A stretch of 58,656 nucleotides of DNA from DATGLE01 sp035294325 (GTDB lineage Bacteria > Chloroflexota > Ktedonobacteria > Ktedonobacterales > Ktedonobacteraceae): the NCBI GenBank assembly GCA_035294325.1, contig DATGLE010000040.1:1-58656 (forward strand), written 5' to 3'. The translations under genes and the position numbers were made by a program. Numbering within the stretch: the first letter of the stretch is position 1; every line of letters begins with the position of its first letter. Positions 47,940-57,170 of this stretch are shown here, piece by piece. The notes below the pieces were generated by a model. That model was not told the DNA's origin. It searched no databases and saw only the letters and a program-made list of their open reading frames with translations.

Positions 47940-49061
47940 ATGACAACACAGGATAGCGACGCCGCTGGTTTAAAACGCACACCTCTCTACGAGCAGCATC
48001 GCGCACTGGGAGCGCGTCTTGTAGAGTTTAACGGCTGGGAGATGCCCGTACAGTATAGCAGTATTTTAGAGGAACACCAGGCGGTGCGCACGCGCGCCGG
48101 TCTCTTCGATGTCAGCCATATGGGCGAGTTCAAGGTCGAGGGTGGTGAGGCGCTGGCTTTTCTGCAATATCTCGTTCCCAACGATGTCTCGCGCCTCACC
48201 ATGCACCAGGCGCTCTATACACAATTGTGCCTGCCGAACGGCAATGTCATCGACGATCTACTGATCTTCTATCTGGCCGAGCGGCACTATATGCTTGTTG
48301 TCAACGCCGGCAACATCGCCAAAGACCTCGCCTGGGTGCAGGGACAGGCGCGGCATTTTCGCGATGTGACCGTCACCGACCAGTCCGATACCACTGCGCT
48401 GCTCGCCCTCCAGGGGCCGGAGTCGCAGCGCATCCTGCAAGAGCTTACCCCGCTCGATCTCTCTGGCATTCGCTATTATCACTGTGCGCCGGGAGAGGTC
48501 GACGGCGTGAACTGCATCGTCTCGCGCACCGGCTATACCGGCGAAGATGGCTTTGAACTCTATTGCGCTCCCGTCGATGCAGCGCGGCTCTGGAACGACC
48601 TGCTCGCCGCCGGCAAGTCGCGGGGATTGCTGCCGGCGGGGCTGGGCGCGCGCGACACGCTGCGTCTGGAGGCCGGCTACTGTCTCTACGGCCACGAGCT
48701 TGATGAGCGGACCAATCCTCTGGAGGCACGTCTGGGCTGGACGGTGAAGCTGGCTAAGGGAGATTTCATCGGGCGCGATGCGCTGCGCAAGGTAAAAGAG
48801 GAGGGGCCGCGCAAGCTGCTCGTCGGCATCGAACTGCGCGAACGCGGCGTGCCACGCGGTGGCTATGCCATCTATGAAAGCGATCAGCGCATTGGCGAGT
48901 TGACCAGCGGCACCCGCAGCCCGACGCTGCAAAAGGGTATCGGTATGGGCTACGTCGACGCTGCTCGCGCCTCTGCCGGGCGGGACGTGCAGATCGATAT
49001 TCGGGGCAAGCGCGTGGCGGCGCAGATTGTTCCCCTGCCGTTCTACAAGCGCGCGAAATAA
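47940..49061 (+). CDS. gcvT: Aminomethyltransferase (glycine cleavage T-protein)
   Basis: 373 residues. It transfers the methylene group from aminomethyl-lipoyl H-protein to tetrahydrofolate and releases ammonia. It shows RTPLYEQHRALGARLVEFNG, WEMPVQYSSILEEHQAVRTR, AGLFDVSHMGEF (folate site), VSRTGYTGEDGFELYC, GLGARDTLRLEAGYCLYGHE and the C-terminal barrel (ELTSGTRSPTLQKGIGMGYV). The start has GGAG upstream. gcvH and gcvP are not adjacent in this window, so they must be elsewhere. Confidence 0.96.
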   Translation: MTTQDSDAAGLKRTPLYEQHRALGARLVEFNGWEMPVQYSSILEEHQAVRTRAGLFDVSHMGEFKVEGGEALAFLQYLVPNDVSRLTMHQALYTQLCLPNGNVIDDLLIFYLAERHYMLVVNAGNIAKDLAWVQGQARHFRDVTVTDQSDTTALLALQGPESQRILQELTPLDLSGIRYYHCAPGEVDGVNCIVSRTGYTGEDGFELYCAPVDAARLWNDLLAAGKSRGLLPAGLGARDTLRLEAGYCLYGHELDERTNPLEARLGWTVKLAKGDFIGRDALRKVKEEGPRKLLVGIELRERGVPRGGYAIYESDQRIGELTSGTRSPTLQKGIGMGYVDAARASAGRDVQIDIRGKRVAAQIVPLPFYKRAK

Positions 49062-49149
49062 GCTAGAAGAGAAGACGCAGATCCGGAGCAAGGCGTGATA
49101 AGAAAGACGGAAGGTATGTAGGCGCGCCCAGGTGGAGGGAGGGGGGAAA

Positions 49150-49337
49150 GAAAGACGGGGGCAAGCCCCGTCTCTACATCCCCGACGTGTAGAAAGACGG
49201 GGGCAAGCCCCGTCTCTACATCCCCGACGTGTAGAGACGGGGCTTGCCCCCGTCTTTCAGGAAACGCGGCAACCAGGAAACGCGGCGACCAGGAAACGCG
49301 GCGACCAGGAAACGCGGCGACCAGGAAAGGCGGCGTA
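49150..49337. repeat. Tandem and inverted repeats in a 374-bp gap
   Basis: AGAAAGACGGGGGCAAGCCC then CGTCTCTACATCCCCGACGT occurs twice in tandem (from about 49150 and 49192) and is followed by its inverted copy (GTAGAGACGGGGCTTGCCCC). A 16-bp unit, CAGGAAACGCGGCGAC, is then repeated four times from 49258 to 49321, plus a degenerate fifth. There are no spacers, so it is not a CRISPR array. Confidence 0.7.
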
Positions 49338-49435
49338 GGAAAAACGTTGCGTGATCCGCGACAAAAAAGGCTGTTCAACGTCATATAAATAAATAAAGCT
49401 TTCTGAACGACAGCCGCGCAGGAGAAAAAATCGCT

Positions 49436-51817
49436 ATGCAGCCGGAAGAGATGGTTGGTCAGACGCTGGGGCATTACCGCGTATTACGACCACTGGGCTA
49501 TGGAGGAAGCGCAGCCGTCTTTCTTGCATTGGATATCAACCTGCAACGCGAGGTCGCCCTCAAAGTATTTCAGCCAGCAGCGGGTGAGGCGCAGGACTTC
49601 CTGCGCCGTTTTGTACGCGAGGCCCGCGTGCTGGCGCAGCTCGATCATCCCAATATCCTGCCCATCTACGATTATGGCGAGCAGGACGACAGGGCCTTTC
49701 TGGTCGTGCCGTATATGGCTGGCGGATCGCTGCGCGAGTGGCTGCGCGGGCGTGGCCCCGTTCCCCCGCAGCAGGTTATGCAACTGGTCGGCCAGGCGCT
49801 TAATGCGCTCCAATATGCTCATGACCGGGGTCTGATCCATCGCGATATCAAGCCGGGCAATATGCTCTTTAAAGCAGACGGTACACTCTTGCTGGCCGAC
49901 TTCGGCCTGGTGAAAGTCACAGCCACGCAGGGGACCATGCCACCCCTCGATACGACCAGGAGCATAAGCGCCCCTGCGATTACGGGCACGCCCGAATACA
50001 TGGCGCCAGAGCAGATTAACGGGCAGGTTGTTCCGGCCAGCGATATCTATGCGATGGGGGTGGTCCTGTACGAGATGCTGACCGCTGTTCGCCCTTTTAC
50101 GGCTGAAACCTATATGGCCGTACTCATGAGGCACCTCTATGAGCAGCCACAGCCTATGCGCGCGCTCAATCCGCGTATTTCGCACGCGTTAGAAGCGGTA
50201 GTGATGCGCGCGCTGGAGAAAGATCCGGCCAGGCGCTATCAACGGCCAGCGCATTTACGGCGCGACCTGGAGCAAGCCATAGCTGAGGAGCAGGTGGAGA
50301 CGGCTCCCACCCCTGCACTGCCAGCAACCGCATCATCGTCCCCTGTCTCGCCTCCGCTCGCTTCCGGGGCCTCTGCCGCGCAGTTGTCGCAGATCGCGTA
50401 TCAAGCAACACCGATCACACCCTCCCATCAGACGCCGAGCGGTCTGGCGGATCCCGGCTTCTCTCCCGCTTCCGCGCGACCTGCGCCGCTCCGCCGCGCG
50501 CGCAGCCTGCTGTTCGGTCTGCTGATCCTGGTTCTTCTGGCGGCAACTGGCCTCGGCGGCGTCCTCTATGGACGAGGCGCGTTCGGGCCGCATGTGCCGC
50601 AGGGTCCGGGAGCAAAAACGCCGTTTGTTACGCCTCGGCAGGGGGGCACCGTTACCGGCGGCGCGGGTGGCGCAACGGCGACTGCGCTGCCGGTATTGAC
50701 GAGTTGTCCACCGGCGGGCACGGCGCGGGCTGCGGTCATGCCGCCGCTGGCGCAGCAGGGATACCATCAGGTCATCGTCTATATCGCCAATGAGGGGACG
50801 CCGGGCAATCCTACCGCTGGCAGTCTGGAGCGCTTCGATGTAACGGCCCATCAGGGAGTTGAGATAAGCCGACTGCCCAGTAGCTTTATCAGAGAGGCGC
50901 AGGTCTCGCAGAATGGACAGTGGACGCTATTCAGCGCGAAAGTCTCGGGCCGCTATGAGTTACGCATGGTGCGCATGGATGGTCAGGAGATGCAAACCCT
51001 GTACTGCGCCCCGCCCGGCGCCGACATTTTTGGCGTACAGTGGTCATTCGATCAGAAAGCGATCATTTTTGATGTCGGCCCTCATCTCCCCGTGGTATTT
51101 CTTTTGAGCGTACAAAGCGGGCGATTGCAGCAGGAGCTGTCATCTTCGGGCGTAACTGGCTATGTTGCGCGCACCTGGCTCGACAATACGCGTGTCTATA
51201 TGGTCTCGCTGCTCTCGGATACGGAGGCGCCGCCGCAGAGCCAGGATCTCTACATTCTCGACACCAGCAAGGGCGCGAATCAGCAGAACGGCAGCCTGCA
51301 AAAGATTGCGACGATCTCATCGGCATGTGGCAGCTTCGATACCAGCTATAACGGCACCAGATTGATTATCAGTTCGTGCACCGGATCCGCAGGCAGAGCA
51401 ACTGGCCCCAGCACGATCACGACTCAGCCTGCTACCGGCGGTACAGCCACAACCATCGCTACCATTCGCCAGGCCGTAACGGCGCTTCGCTCGGTCACTC
51501 CCACAACACTTTTGCTGCTTATCGAGAACGCCGGCGGGGATACCAGCCAGAATGGATTGTGGAAGATGAACGAGGATGGAACGGGCCAGAAGCGCCTGAC
51601 TACCGATAGCAACAACGCGCAATCGCTGTGCCAGTTTACGCAATATGCCTGGTCGAACGTCTCGCCCGACGGCAGTATGTATGCGCTGCAATCCTACGAT
51701 CCTAAAACTCAGGCGTATAGCCTGGGCTATGGATCGCTCAATGGCGGCGTGCTCAACTATCTCCTTGCTTCTACGCCTGCGACACAGTTGTTGCTCGCCG
51801 GGTGGACCAATCTGTAG
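49436..51817 (+). CDS. Transmembrane Ser/Thr protein kinase with an extracellular beta-propeller
   Basis: 793 residues. The kinase domain spans ~13-275: Gly loop LGYGGSAAVFLALD, Lys in EVALKVF, HRDIKPGNMLF, LADFGLVKV, GTPEYMAPEQI and SDIYAMGVVLYEML. A Pro/Ala/Ser-rich juxtamembrane stretch precedes one transmembrane helix (~357-378, LLFGLLILVLLAATGLGGVL). The outer ~360 residues look like a TolB/WD-type propeller (AQVSQNGQWTLFSAKVSGRY, GLWKMNEDGTGQKRLTTD) instead of the PASTA repeats of PknB. It probably senses an external ligand. The FHA domain of the exporter at 22866 is a conceivable phospho-target; that link is speculation. Confidence 0.93.
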   Translation: MQPEEMVGQTLGHYRVLRPLGYGGSAAVFLALDINLQREVALKVFQPAAGEAQDFLRRFVREARVLAQLDHPNILPIYDYGEQDDRAFLVVPYMAGGSLREWLRGRGPVPPQQVMQLVGQALNALQYAHDRGLIHRDIKPGNMLFKADGTLLLADFGLVKVTATQGTMPPLDTTRSISAPAITGTPEYMAPEQINGQVVPASDIYAMGVVLYEMLTAVRPFTAETYMAVLMRHLYEQPQPMRALNPRISHALEAVVMRALEKDPARRYQRPAHLRRDLEQAIAEEQVETAPTPALPATASSSPVSPPLASGASAAQLSQIAYQATPITPSHQTPSGLADPGFSPASARPAPLRRARSLLFGLLILVLLAATGLGGVLYGRGAFGPHVPQGPGAKTPFVTPRQGGTVTGGAGGATATALPVLTSCPPAGTARAAVMPPLAQQGYHQVIVYIANEGTPGNPTAGSLERFDVTAHQGVEISRLPSSFIREAQVSQNGQWTLFSAKVSGRYELRMVRMDGQEMQTLYCAPPGADIFGVQWSFDQKAIIFDVGPHLPVVFLLSVQSGRLQQELSSSGVTGYVARTWLDNTRVYMVSLLSDTEAPPQSQDLYILDTSKGANQQNGSLQKIATISSACGSFDTSYNGTRLIISSCTGSAGRATGPSTITTQPATGGTATTIATIRQAVTALRSVTPTTLLLLIENAGGDTSQNGLWKMNEDGTGQKRLTTDSNNAQSLCQFTQYAWSNVSPDGSMYALQSYDPKTQAYSLGYGSLNGGVLNYLLASTPATQLLLAGWTNL

Positions 51818-51840
51818 CCGTTAGAGTCCTATGGCAGAGA

Positions 51841-51941
51841 TTCGCACGGCTCTGCCGCGCAGGAGAGGTTTTGTGTGATGTGGCCCGGGCGCTCTGCGCC
51901 CGGGCCACATCACACAACTGGCGAGCGCCGCAGGCGCGAGC
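51841..51941. repeat. Three-hairpin cassette, copy 7
   Basis: Left flank TTCGCACGGCTCTGCCGCGC, 22-bp perfect arms 51871-51892 and 51896-51917 (TTGTGTGATGTGGCCCGGGC...), loop TCT, right flank GGCGAGCGCCGCAGGCGCGAG. It follows the kinase gene. Confidence 0.8.
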
Positions 51942-52136
51942 AAGCGAAGGACCGAAAATCAAACACTCTCTTGATAGGAGAGCGAGTGTAGAGACATTTG
52001 CTTGATTTGGTGCGTATAATATAGAGTCCTGTTCTGTAGCTCTGCGATAACCAGGAGAGAGAGCCGGCAGGCGATTGCAGCAAGGCTGATATTCTTTGCG
52101 CAAACATCTTAAATAGAGTCAAGTGAGGGGAGAAGC

Positions 52137-53150
52137 ATGCAAGCGAAGATTGCATTCCGCGCGATCACAAAACGATACCCCGGTGCCCATCAGCCTGCTG
52201 TCGATGCAGTTACTTTTGACGTGCCGGAGGGCAGCACCTGCCTGCTGGTAGGCACCTCTGGCTCCGGCAAAACGACACTTCTGCGCATGGTCAACCGCCT
52301 GATCGAACCGACTTCCGGCGAAATTCTGATCGATGGCAAGAACATTCTGGAAGAAAATCCCGTCCTGCTGCGCCGCCATATCGGCTATGTCATTCAGCAG
52401 GTGGGGCTATTTCCGCATATGACGGTAGCGGAGAACATACGCGTCACGGCTGATATCGCCGGGGGGTGGTCGAAGCAGCGTATGGCGGCGCGTGTTGACG
52501 AACTGCTGGATCTCGTTGGCCTGCCACCGGATCAGTATCGCAAACGCTTCCCCCGCCAGCTCTCTGGTGGTCAGCAGCAGCGTGTGGGCCTGGCACGCGC
52601 TCTTGCAACCGATCCCGTGCTCCTGCTCATGGATGAACCCTTTGGCGCTCTGGATGCCATTACGCGCGCGCGTATGCAGGACGAACTGCTGCGCATCCAG
52701 CGCGACGTGCATAAAACCATCCTCTTTGTTTCGCACGATATCGAAGAAGCCTTCAAACTCGGCGATCAGATCGCGGTACTCTCAGAGGGGAAGCTCGTGC
52801 AGATCGGCTCGCCGGTTGATCTGCTCGCGCACCCGGCCAATGAGTTTGTGCGCCGGCTGGTCGGGGCCGATAGTATCCTGCGCCAGCTTGAGTACCTGCC
52901 CGTCGCGGATGCACTGGAGACAGCGCCGGAGTTTGTGTCATCCGCTCACTGGGGCGATGTCCCTGCGTGTTCTTCCGATGCTACACTGCTCTCCGCCATG
53001 CTGAAACTCCTTGAAACCAATGCTCCTTCTCTCACTGTGGAAAGCGCAGATACACACGAGGCTATTGGCAGTGTAACCCTCGCCAGTATCAATCACGCGA
53101 TCACTCGCGTGCGCGGCAGTGAAGCGTCGAAGGAAGAGACGAAAATATAA
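52137..53150 (+). CDS. opuCA: Osmoprotectant (OpuC/ProV-type) ABC transporter ATPase
   Basis: 337 residues. Glycine betaine/carnitine/choline-type importer ATPase: Walker A VGTSGSGKTTLLRM, Q-loop YVIQQVGLFPHMTVAENIRV, signature LSGGQQQRVGLARA, Walker B LLLMDEPFGALDAITR, H-loop FVSHDIEEAF. The C-terminal ~90 residues resemble a shortened CBS region. GGGGAGAAGC precedes the ATG. First gene of a four-gene operon (ATPase, permease, permease, binding protein) that imports compatible solutes. TATAAT at 52015-52020 may be its promoter. Confidence 0.93.
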   Translation: MQAKIAFRAITKRYPGAHQPAVDAVTFDVPEGSTCLLVGTSGSGKTTLLRMVNRLIEPTSGEILIDGKNILEENPVLLRRHIGYVIQQVGLFPHMTVAENIRVTADIAGGWSKQRMAARVDELLDLVGLPPDQYRKRFPRQLSGGQQQRVGLARALATDPVLLLMDEPFGALDAITRARMQDELLRIQRDVHKTILFVSHDIEEAFKLGDQIAVLSEGKLVQIGSPVDLLAHPANEFVRRLVGADSILRQLEYLPVADALETAPEFVSSAHWGDVPACSSDATLLSAMLKLLETNAPSLTVESADTHEAIGSVTLASINHAITRVRGSEASKEETKI

Positions 53151-53176
53151 GATTGGCGACGCGCCGGAGGAGTTTC

Positions 53177-53833
53177 ATGAGTTATCTGCTCAGCCCCTAC
53201 AACTATAACCTGTCCGATCCGGGCAGTATCCCTAATCTTATCTGGCAGCATGCTTTCCTGGTCGGCGTCAGCATGCTCATCGCCCTCATCATTGCCATTC
53301 CGAGCGGCATTCTGCTCGCGCGCTACCGCCAGTTTTATGTGCCGGTGGTCAGCTTTACCGGCCTGCTCTATACTATTCCCGGCCTGGCTCTGCTGGCGAT
53401 ACTCATCACCATCACCGGCCTGTCCTTCGCAACGGCGATCATTCCCCTGGTCCTCTATGCGCAACTCGTGTTGATCCGCAACACTGTCGCGGCCATCGAT
53501 GGCATTGATCCGCTGCTGCTCGAAGTGGGGCGCGCGATGGGCATGAATCCTCGCCAGTTGCTCTTTCGCGTCACGCTGCCGCTGGCGTTACCGGTTATCG
53601 TGGCCGGCATTCGCGTCGCTACCGTAACCACGGTGGGCATTGCCGCGCTGGCCTCGCTGGTGGGCGAAGGCGGGCTGGGCGATCTGATCTTCAAAAGCAT
53701 TACCACCAACGATTTTCAGGCGATGATTGCCGGAGCCATCCTGCTCTCGCTCTTTGCCGTCGTTGCCGACCTGATCTTGCTTGGGATACAGACAGCGCTC
53801 AATCGGGGGCGCGGCGCGGTATCGGTTGCCTGA
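53177..53833 (+). CDS. Osmoprotectant ABC transporter permease 1
   Basis: 218 residues from the ATG at 53177 with GGAGGAGT upstream; the eight residues before it lack a start signal. Five to six helices and the BPD_transp_1 coupling motif EVGRAMGMNPRQLLFRVTLP, then LALPVIVAGIRVATVTTVGI. It matches the OpuCB/ProW-like permeases. It starts 26 bp after the ATPase. Confidence 0.92.
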   Translation: MSYLLSPYNYNLSDPGSIPNLIWQHAFLVGVSMLIALIIAIPSGILLARYRQFYVPVVSFTGLLYTIPGLALLAILITITGLSFATAIIPLVLYAQLVLIRNTVAAIDGIDPLLLEVGRAMGMNPRQLLFRVTLPLALPVIVAGIRVATVTTVGIAALASLVGEGGLGDLIFKSITTNDFQAMIAGAILLSLFAVVADLILLGIQTALNRGRGAVSVA

Positions 53834-53931
53834 TGGGAGTGCGGGGGCATAGCCCGGGGGAGCGGGGATGTCCCTCGCTTCACCTTCCTGAGCCTGACGG
53901 ATGCGCTACTGAGGTGCCGTTAAGGAGATAG

Positions 53932-54615
53932 ATGATGAACAGTTTAATACAGTTTATACTCGATCCCAGAAACAATTTCATCGGCAATACGATTGCCTAT
54001 TTCGAGATCTGCGCCGTCTCTATCATCATCTCCATGATCATAGGCGTCGTGCTTGGTATCCTTGTCTCGCGCAATGCCGTGCTCGGCTTTATCGCAGTGA
54101 ATCTCAGCGGGCTGATGCGCGCGATTCCCATCATTGCTTTCCTGTTCATTGCTCTGCCCCTGCTCGGTTTAGGCTTCCTTCCTGCCGTTGTCGCGTTGAT
54201 CGTTCTCGGTATTCCGCCGATCCTGCTCAATACCTACACTGGCATTCGCGGCATCGATCCCGCTACTATCGACGCGGCGCGCGGCATGGGCATGACAAAC
54301 CTGCAAATTGTTACGCGTATCCAGACGCCGCTCGTGATGCCAATTATCGCCGCCGGCATTCGCACATCGGCTGTCCAGATTATCGCAACGGCTACCTTAG
54401 CGGCCTTTATCGGTGCCGGCGGCTATGGCGTGTATATTGTTGACGGGCTTTATAAGCTCAACAATATCGAGATCCTTGCCGGCTCCATCCCGGTAGCCCT
54501 GCTGGCTATCGTTGTCGAGTTGTTTATGGGCTGGCTACAACGTATCCTGACGCCCGCCGGCCTTCGCGTACAGAAGGCCGCTGCCGAGCCTGTCGCGCAA
54601 AGCATGGCTGCGTGA
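53932..54615 (+). CDS. Osmoprotectant ABC transporter permease 2
   Basis: 227 residues, five to six helices. The coupling motif is DAARGMGMTNLQIVTRIQTP, then LVMPIIAAGIRTSAVQIIAT. A paralogue of the previous permease; the two form the heterodimeric channel. AAGGAG precedes two consecutive ATG codons (53932 and 53935). A ~98-bp gap to permease 1 holds a small GC-rich repeat (GTGCGGGGGCATAGCCCGGG). Confidence 0.92.
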   Translation: MMNSLIQFILDPRNNFIGNTIAYFEICAVSIIISMIIGVVLGILVSRNAVLGFIAVNLSGLMRAIPIIAFLFIALPLLGLGFLPAVVALIVLGIPPILLNTYTGIRGIDPATIDAARGMGMTNLQIVTRIQTPLVMPIIAAGIRTSAVQIIATATLAAFIGAGGYGVYIVDGLYKLNNIEILAGSIPVALLAIVVELFMGWLQRILTPAGLRVQKAAAEPVAQSMAA

Positions 54616-54721
54616 GCAGCGGTGATGATCTGCGTCGTTCCTCGCGTACAATAAAGGATAGAAGTAGCCATCACATAGCGTTATTGTTCTTTAGCTATCT
54701 GACCATATAGAGGAGGGAGAC

Positions 54722-55684
54722 ATGGTTTTCTTCCGCTCGCTAAGAGCGCATTTGCTTACCATCATGGTGGTGATCCCGCTGCTCGCGCTGGCCGCCTGCG
54801 GCACCTCCGGGAACTCGCCGAGCAGTTCAGGCTCAAGTTCGAGCGGCTCGGCCTCGAAGGGGCCGATCATCGTCGCCAGCAAACTCGATACCGAGTCGCA
54901 GTTAATTGCCAAAATGTACACGCTGCTGCTGCAAAAAGCTGGCTTTACCGTCAATGAGAAGCCGGCTCTGGGCAACAGCACTATCATCTTTCAGGCGATC
55001 AAAAGCGGCGCCATCGACCTGTATCCCGAGTTCACGGCCACCGGACTGAACGCGCTCAATATACCGTCGTCTTTTGATCCGCAGAAGGATTATCAGACGG
55101 TCAAGCAGGGCTTCGAGCAGCAATATCATATTACCTGGCTGGATATGTCGCCGCTGAACGACGGCTATGCCCTCTGTACTTCGCAGCAGGAATCCCAGAA
55201 GCTGGGCATCACCACGATCTCGCAACTGGCGCCGAAGGTGTCGAGCCTGATCCTCACGTCGCCCAGCGATGGTATCGCCTTCGTTGACGATCTGAAGTCA
55301 ACCTATGGCTTTACTACCAGGAGCTTCAAGCAGACTCAGACCATCGACTACGCTCTGGGCTTCCAGGCGGTCTCCAGCGGTAAATCGCAGATTACCGTCT
55401 GCTATACGACGGATGGCACGGTCAAGCAGAAGAACTTTATCTTCCTGCAAGACGATAAAAACGGGTTCCCGCAGTTCCATCCCGCGCCCATCGTGCGCGA
55501 TGCGGTCCTGCAAAAGTATCCGCAGATTGCCACCACGCTGAATCCGCTTGCGCCGGACCTGACCACCGATGTGAGCATTCAACTGCAAGATCAGGTGGCG
55601 TCGAAGAAGGCGGGCGGCGAGTCTGTTTCGCAGGCGATTACCGATGTGGCTACCAGCTTCTTGAAGAGCAAGGGCCTGCTGTAA
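54722..55684 (+). CDS. Osmoprotectant-binding lipoprotein (OpuCC/ProX-like)
   Basis: 320 residues. Lipoprotein signal with Cys26 in LLALAACGTSG, then a Ser/Gly linker. The QAT-type binding domain shows VASKLDTESQLIAKMYTLLL, QAIKSGAIDLYPEFTATGLN and DGYALCTSQQESQKLGITTI, the pattern of glycine betaine/carnitine/choline-binding proteins. It is anchored outside the membrane and feeds the two permeases. GAGGAGGGAG precedes the ATG. It closes the operon and is followed by a 27-bp hairpin. Confidence 0.93.
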   Translation: MVFFRSLRAHLLTIMVVIPLLALAACGTSGNSPSSSGSSSSGSASKGPIIVASKLDTESQLIAKMYTLLLQKAGFTVNEKPALGNSTIIFQAIKSGAIDLYPEFTATGLNALNIPSSFDPQKDYQTVKQGFEQQYHITWLDMSPLNDGYALCTSQQESQKLGITTISQLAPKVSSLILTSPSDGIAFVDDLKSTYGFTTRSFKQTQTIDYALGFQAVSSGKSQITVCYTTDGTVKQKNFIFLQDDKNGFPQFHPAPIVRDAVLQKYPQIATTLNPLAPDLTTDVSIQLQDQVASKKAGGESVSQAITDVATSFLKSKGLL

Positions 55685-55693
55685 GGTTTATAC

Positions 55694-55756
55694 AGCTTGA
55701 TAAGAAAAAGTGCGTCTGGGTCCAGCGGCCCCAGACGCACTTTTTCTTATCAAGCT
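55694..55756 (+). terminator. 27-bp perfect terminator hairpin after the osmoprotectant operon
   Basis: Arms 55694-55720 and 55730-55756 (AGCTTGATAAGAAAAAGTGC...) around a 9-nt loop. The right arm contains CACTTTTTCTT, so a short form of the stem (GTGCGTCTGGG / CCCAGACGCAC) followed by TTTTT is a classical terminator. Confidence 0.7.
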
Positions 55757-55778
55757 CTCGTTATGAAAGGAAATGATT

Positions 55779-57008
55779 ATGCCACATACCAATATCAAAC
55801 TGTACGGTACTGATTGGTGCAGCGATTGCAAGCGCAGCAAGAGATTTTTGGGTGAGCAGCGCGTCCATTACGAATACATTAACATCGAAGAAAATATGGA
55901 GGGGCAAGCCTTTGTCAGAGAGTTGCAAAAGGGCGGCCTGACAATTCCAACGATAGTCTTTGAGGACAATTCGGTGCTCATCGAGCCGACAAACGCGGAG
56001 CTTGCGGCAAAACTCGGCTTGCAGACGAAGGCACAGTGCGATTTCTATGATCTCATAGTTGTTGGTGGAGGTCCTACCGCGCTTACTGCCGCAATCTACG
56101 CAGCCCGTGATGGGTATGATGTCCTGGTCATCGAGCGCAGCAGTTTAGGGGGACAGGCCGGTGTTACCGAGCGTCTCGATAACTACCCTGGTTTTCCTGA
56201 AGGTGTCACGGGCGCGGAGTTTGCCGAGCGCATCATCGAGCAGGCCAGGCGCTACGGTGTGGAATTGCTCTCGGCGCAGAACGTGATCAAAGTCGGTAAT
56301 GATCTCGATGCGCACTTTGTTGAGACTGAAAGCGGAAACAAATATCGAAGCAATGCTGTCCTGCTTGCTACCGGCTCAACCTACAAGCGGCTCGGCGTAC
56401 CAGGGGAAGATGAATACATTGGCGCAGGGGTTCATTTCTGTGCCACCTGTGATGGCCCCTTCTATAAAGGTCGCGAGGTAGCAGTGATCGGCGGCGGCAA
56501 TAGCGCTGTAGAAGAGGCTGCCTTCCTGACGCGCTTTTGCCCGAAGGTTACTATTCTGGCGCGCGGTTCCGAACTGTCGGCGAACAAAATCGCGGTTGAC
56601 AAGGCATTGACTTCGCTACAGATAGAGGTGCGTTTCCATACCGAGGTTGTCGAGTTCAAAGGGGAAAACAATCACCTGACAACGGTTGTCACCAGAAACA
56701 GGCAGACGGGTGAAACTCAGGAACTCCATGTTCCGGGCGTTTTTGTGTTCATTGGTCTCTCGCCAAATAGTAAGCACTTCAAAGATATTGCCAGGCTGGA
56801 TGCTCAGGGCTTTATCATGACCGGTATTGACTTTCAGACCAGCACCGAAGGGATCTTTGCCGCCGGTGATGTGCGCGCCGGAAGTACGAAGCAGCTGGTA
56901 AGCGCTGCTGGAGAGGGCGCGGCAGCGGCGCTTGCCATCCGTGAGCATTTACGCGGCCACGATGCTCATACGATGGAAGCTGCGCTGGTTAAAAGCGCGG
57001 CTTCCTGA
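55779..57008 (+). CDS. Glutaredoxin-thioredoxin reductase fusion
   Basis: 409 residues from the second ATG (55779), 7 nt after AAAGGAA. Residues 1-80 are a glutaredoxin-like domain (IKLYGTDWCSDCKRSKRFLG, Cys14/Cys17; TIPTIVF cis-Pro). Residues 88-409 are a low-molecular-weight thioredoxin reductase: FAD site VVGGGPTALTAAIYAARDG, redox centre HFCATCDGP (Cys221/Cys224), NADPH site VIGGGNSAVEEAAFL, and GIFAAGDVRAGSTKQLVSAA. The fused domain probably takes electrons straight from the reductase for peroxide or disulfide reduction. Monocistronic. Confidence 0.93.
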   Translation: MPHTNIKLYGTDWCSDCKRSKRFLGEQRVHYEYINIEENMEGQAFVRELQKGGLTIPTIVFEDNSVLIEPTNAELAAKLGLQTKAQCDFYDLIVVGGGPTALTAAIYAARDGYDVLVIERSSLGGQAGVTERLDNYPGFPEGVTGAEFAERIIEQARRYGVELLSAQNVIKVGNDLDAHFVETESGNKYRSNAVLLATGSTYKRLGVPGEDEYIGAGVHFCATCDGPFYKGREVAVIGGGNSAVEEAAFLTRFCPKVTILARGSELSANKIAVDKALTSLQIEVRFHTEVVEFKGENNHLTTVVTRNRQTGETQELHVPGVFVFIGLSPNSKHFKDIARLDAQGFIMTGIDFQTSTEGIFAAGDVRAGSTKQLVSAAGEGAAAALAIREHLRGHDAHTMEAALVKSAAS

Positions 57009-57170
57009 GCTGAGGGGCCAATGGCGAAGTTTAACAATTTAAGCCGGATATCTCTCCGTGCCTAGCGGCGCGGTTTATTGTGCTCCGTCGGCCTGTAGAA
57101 AGGGGCGAAAGCGCGATCAATCGTGCCACTACGCGTATCTATCGTTCCCGGATTATTTTATTACACTTCA

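Noticed and set aside
49258..49337. CRISPR-like array
   Set aside because: The 16-bp units are directly adjacent without spacers and no cas genes are present.
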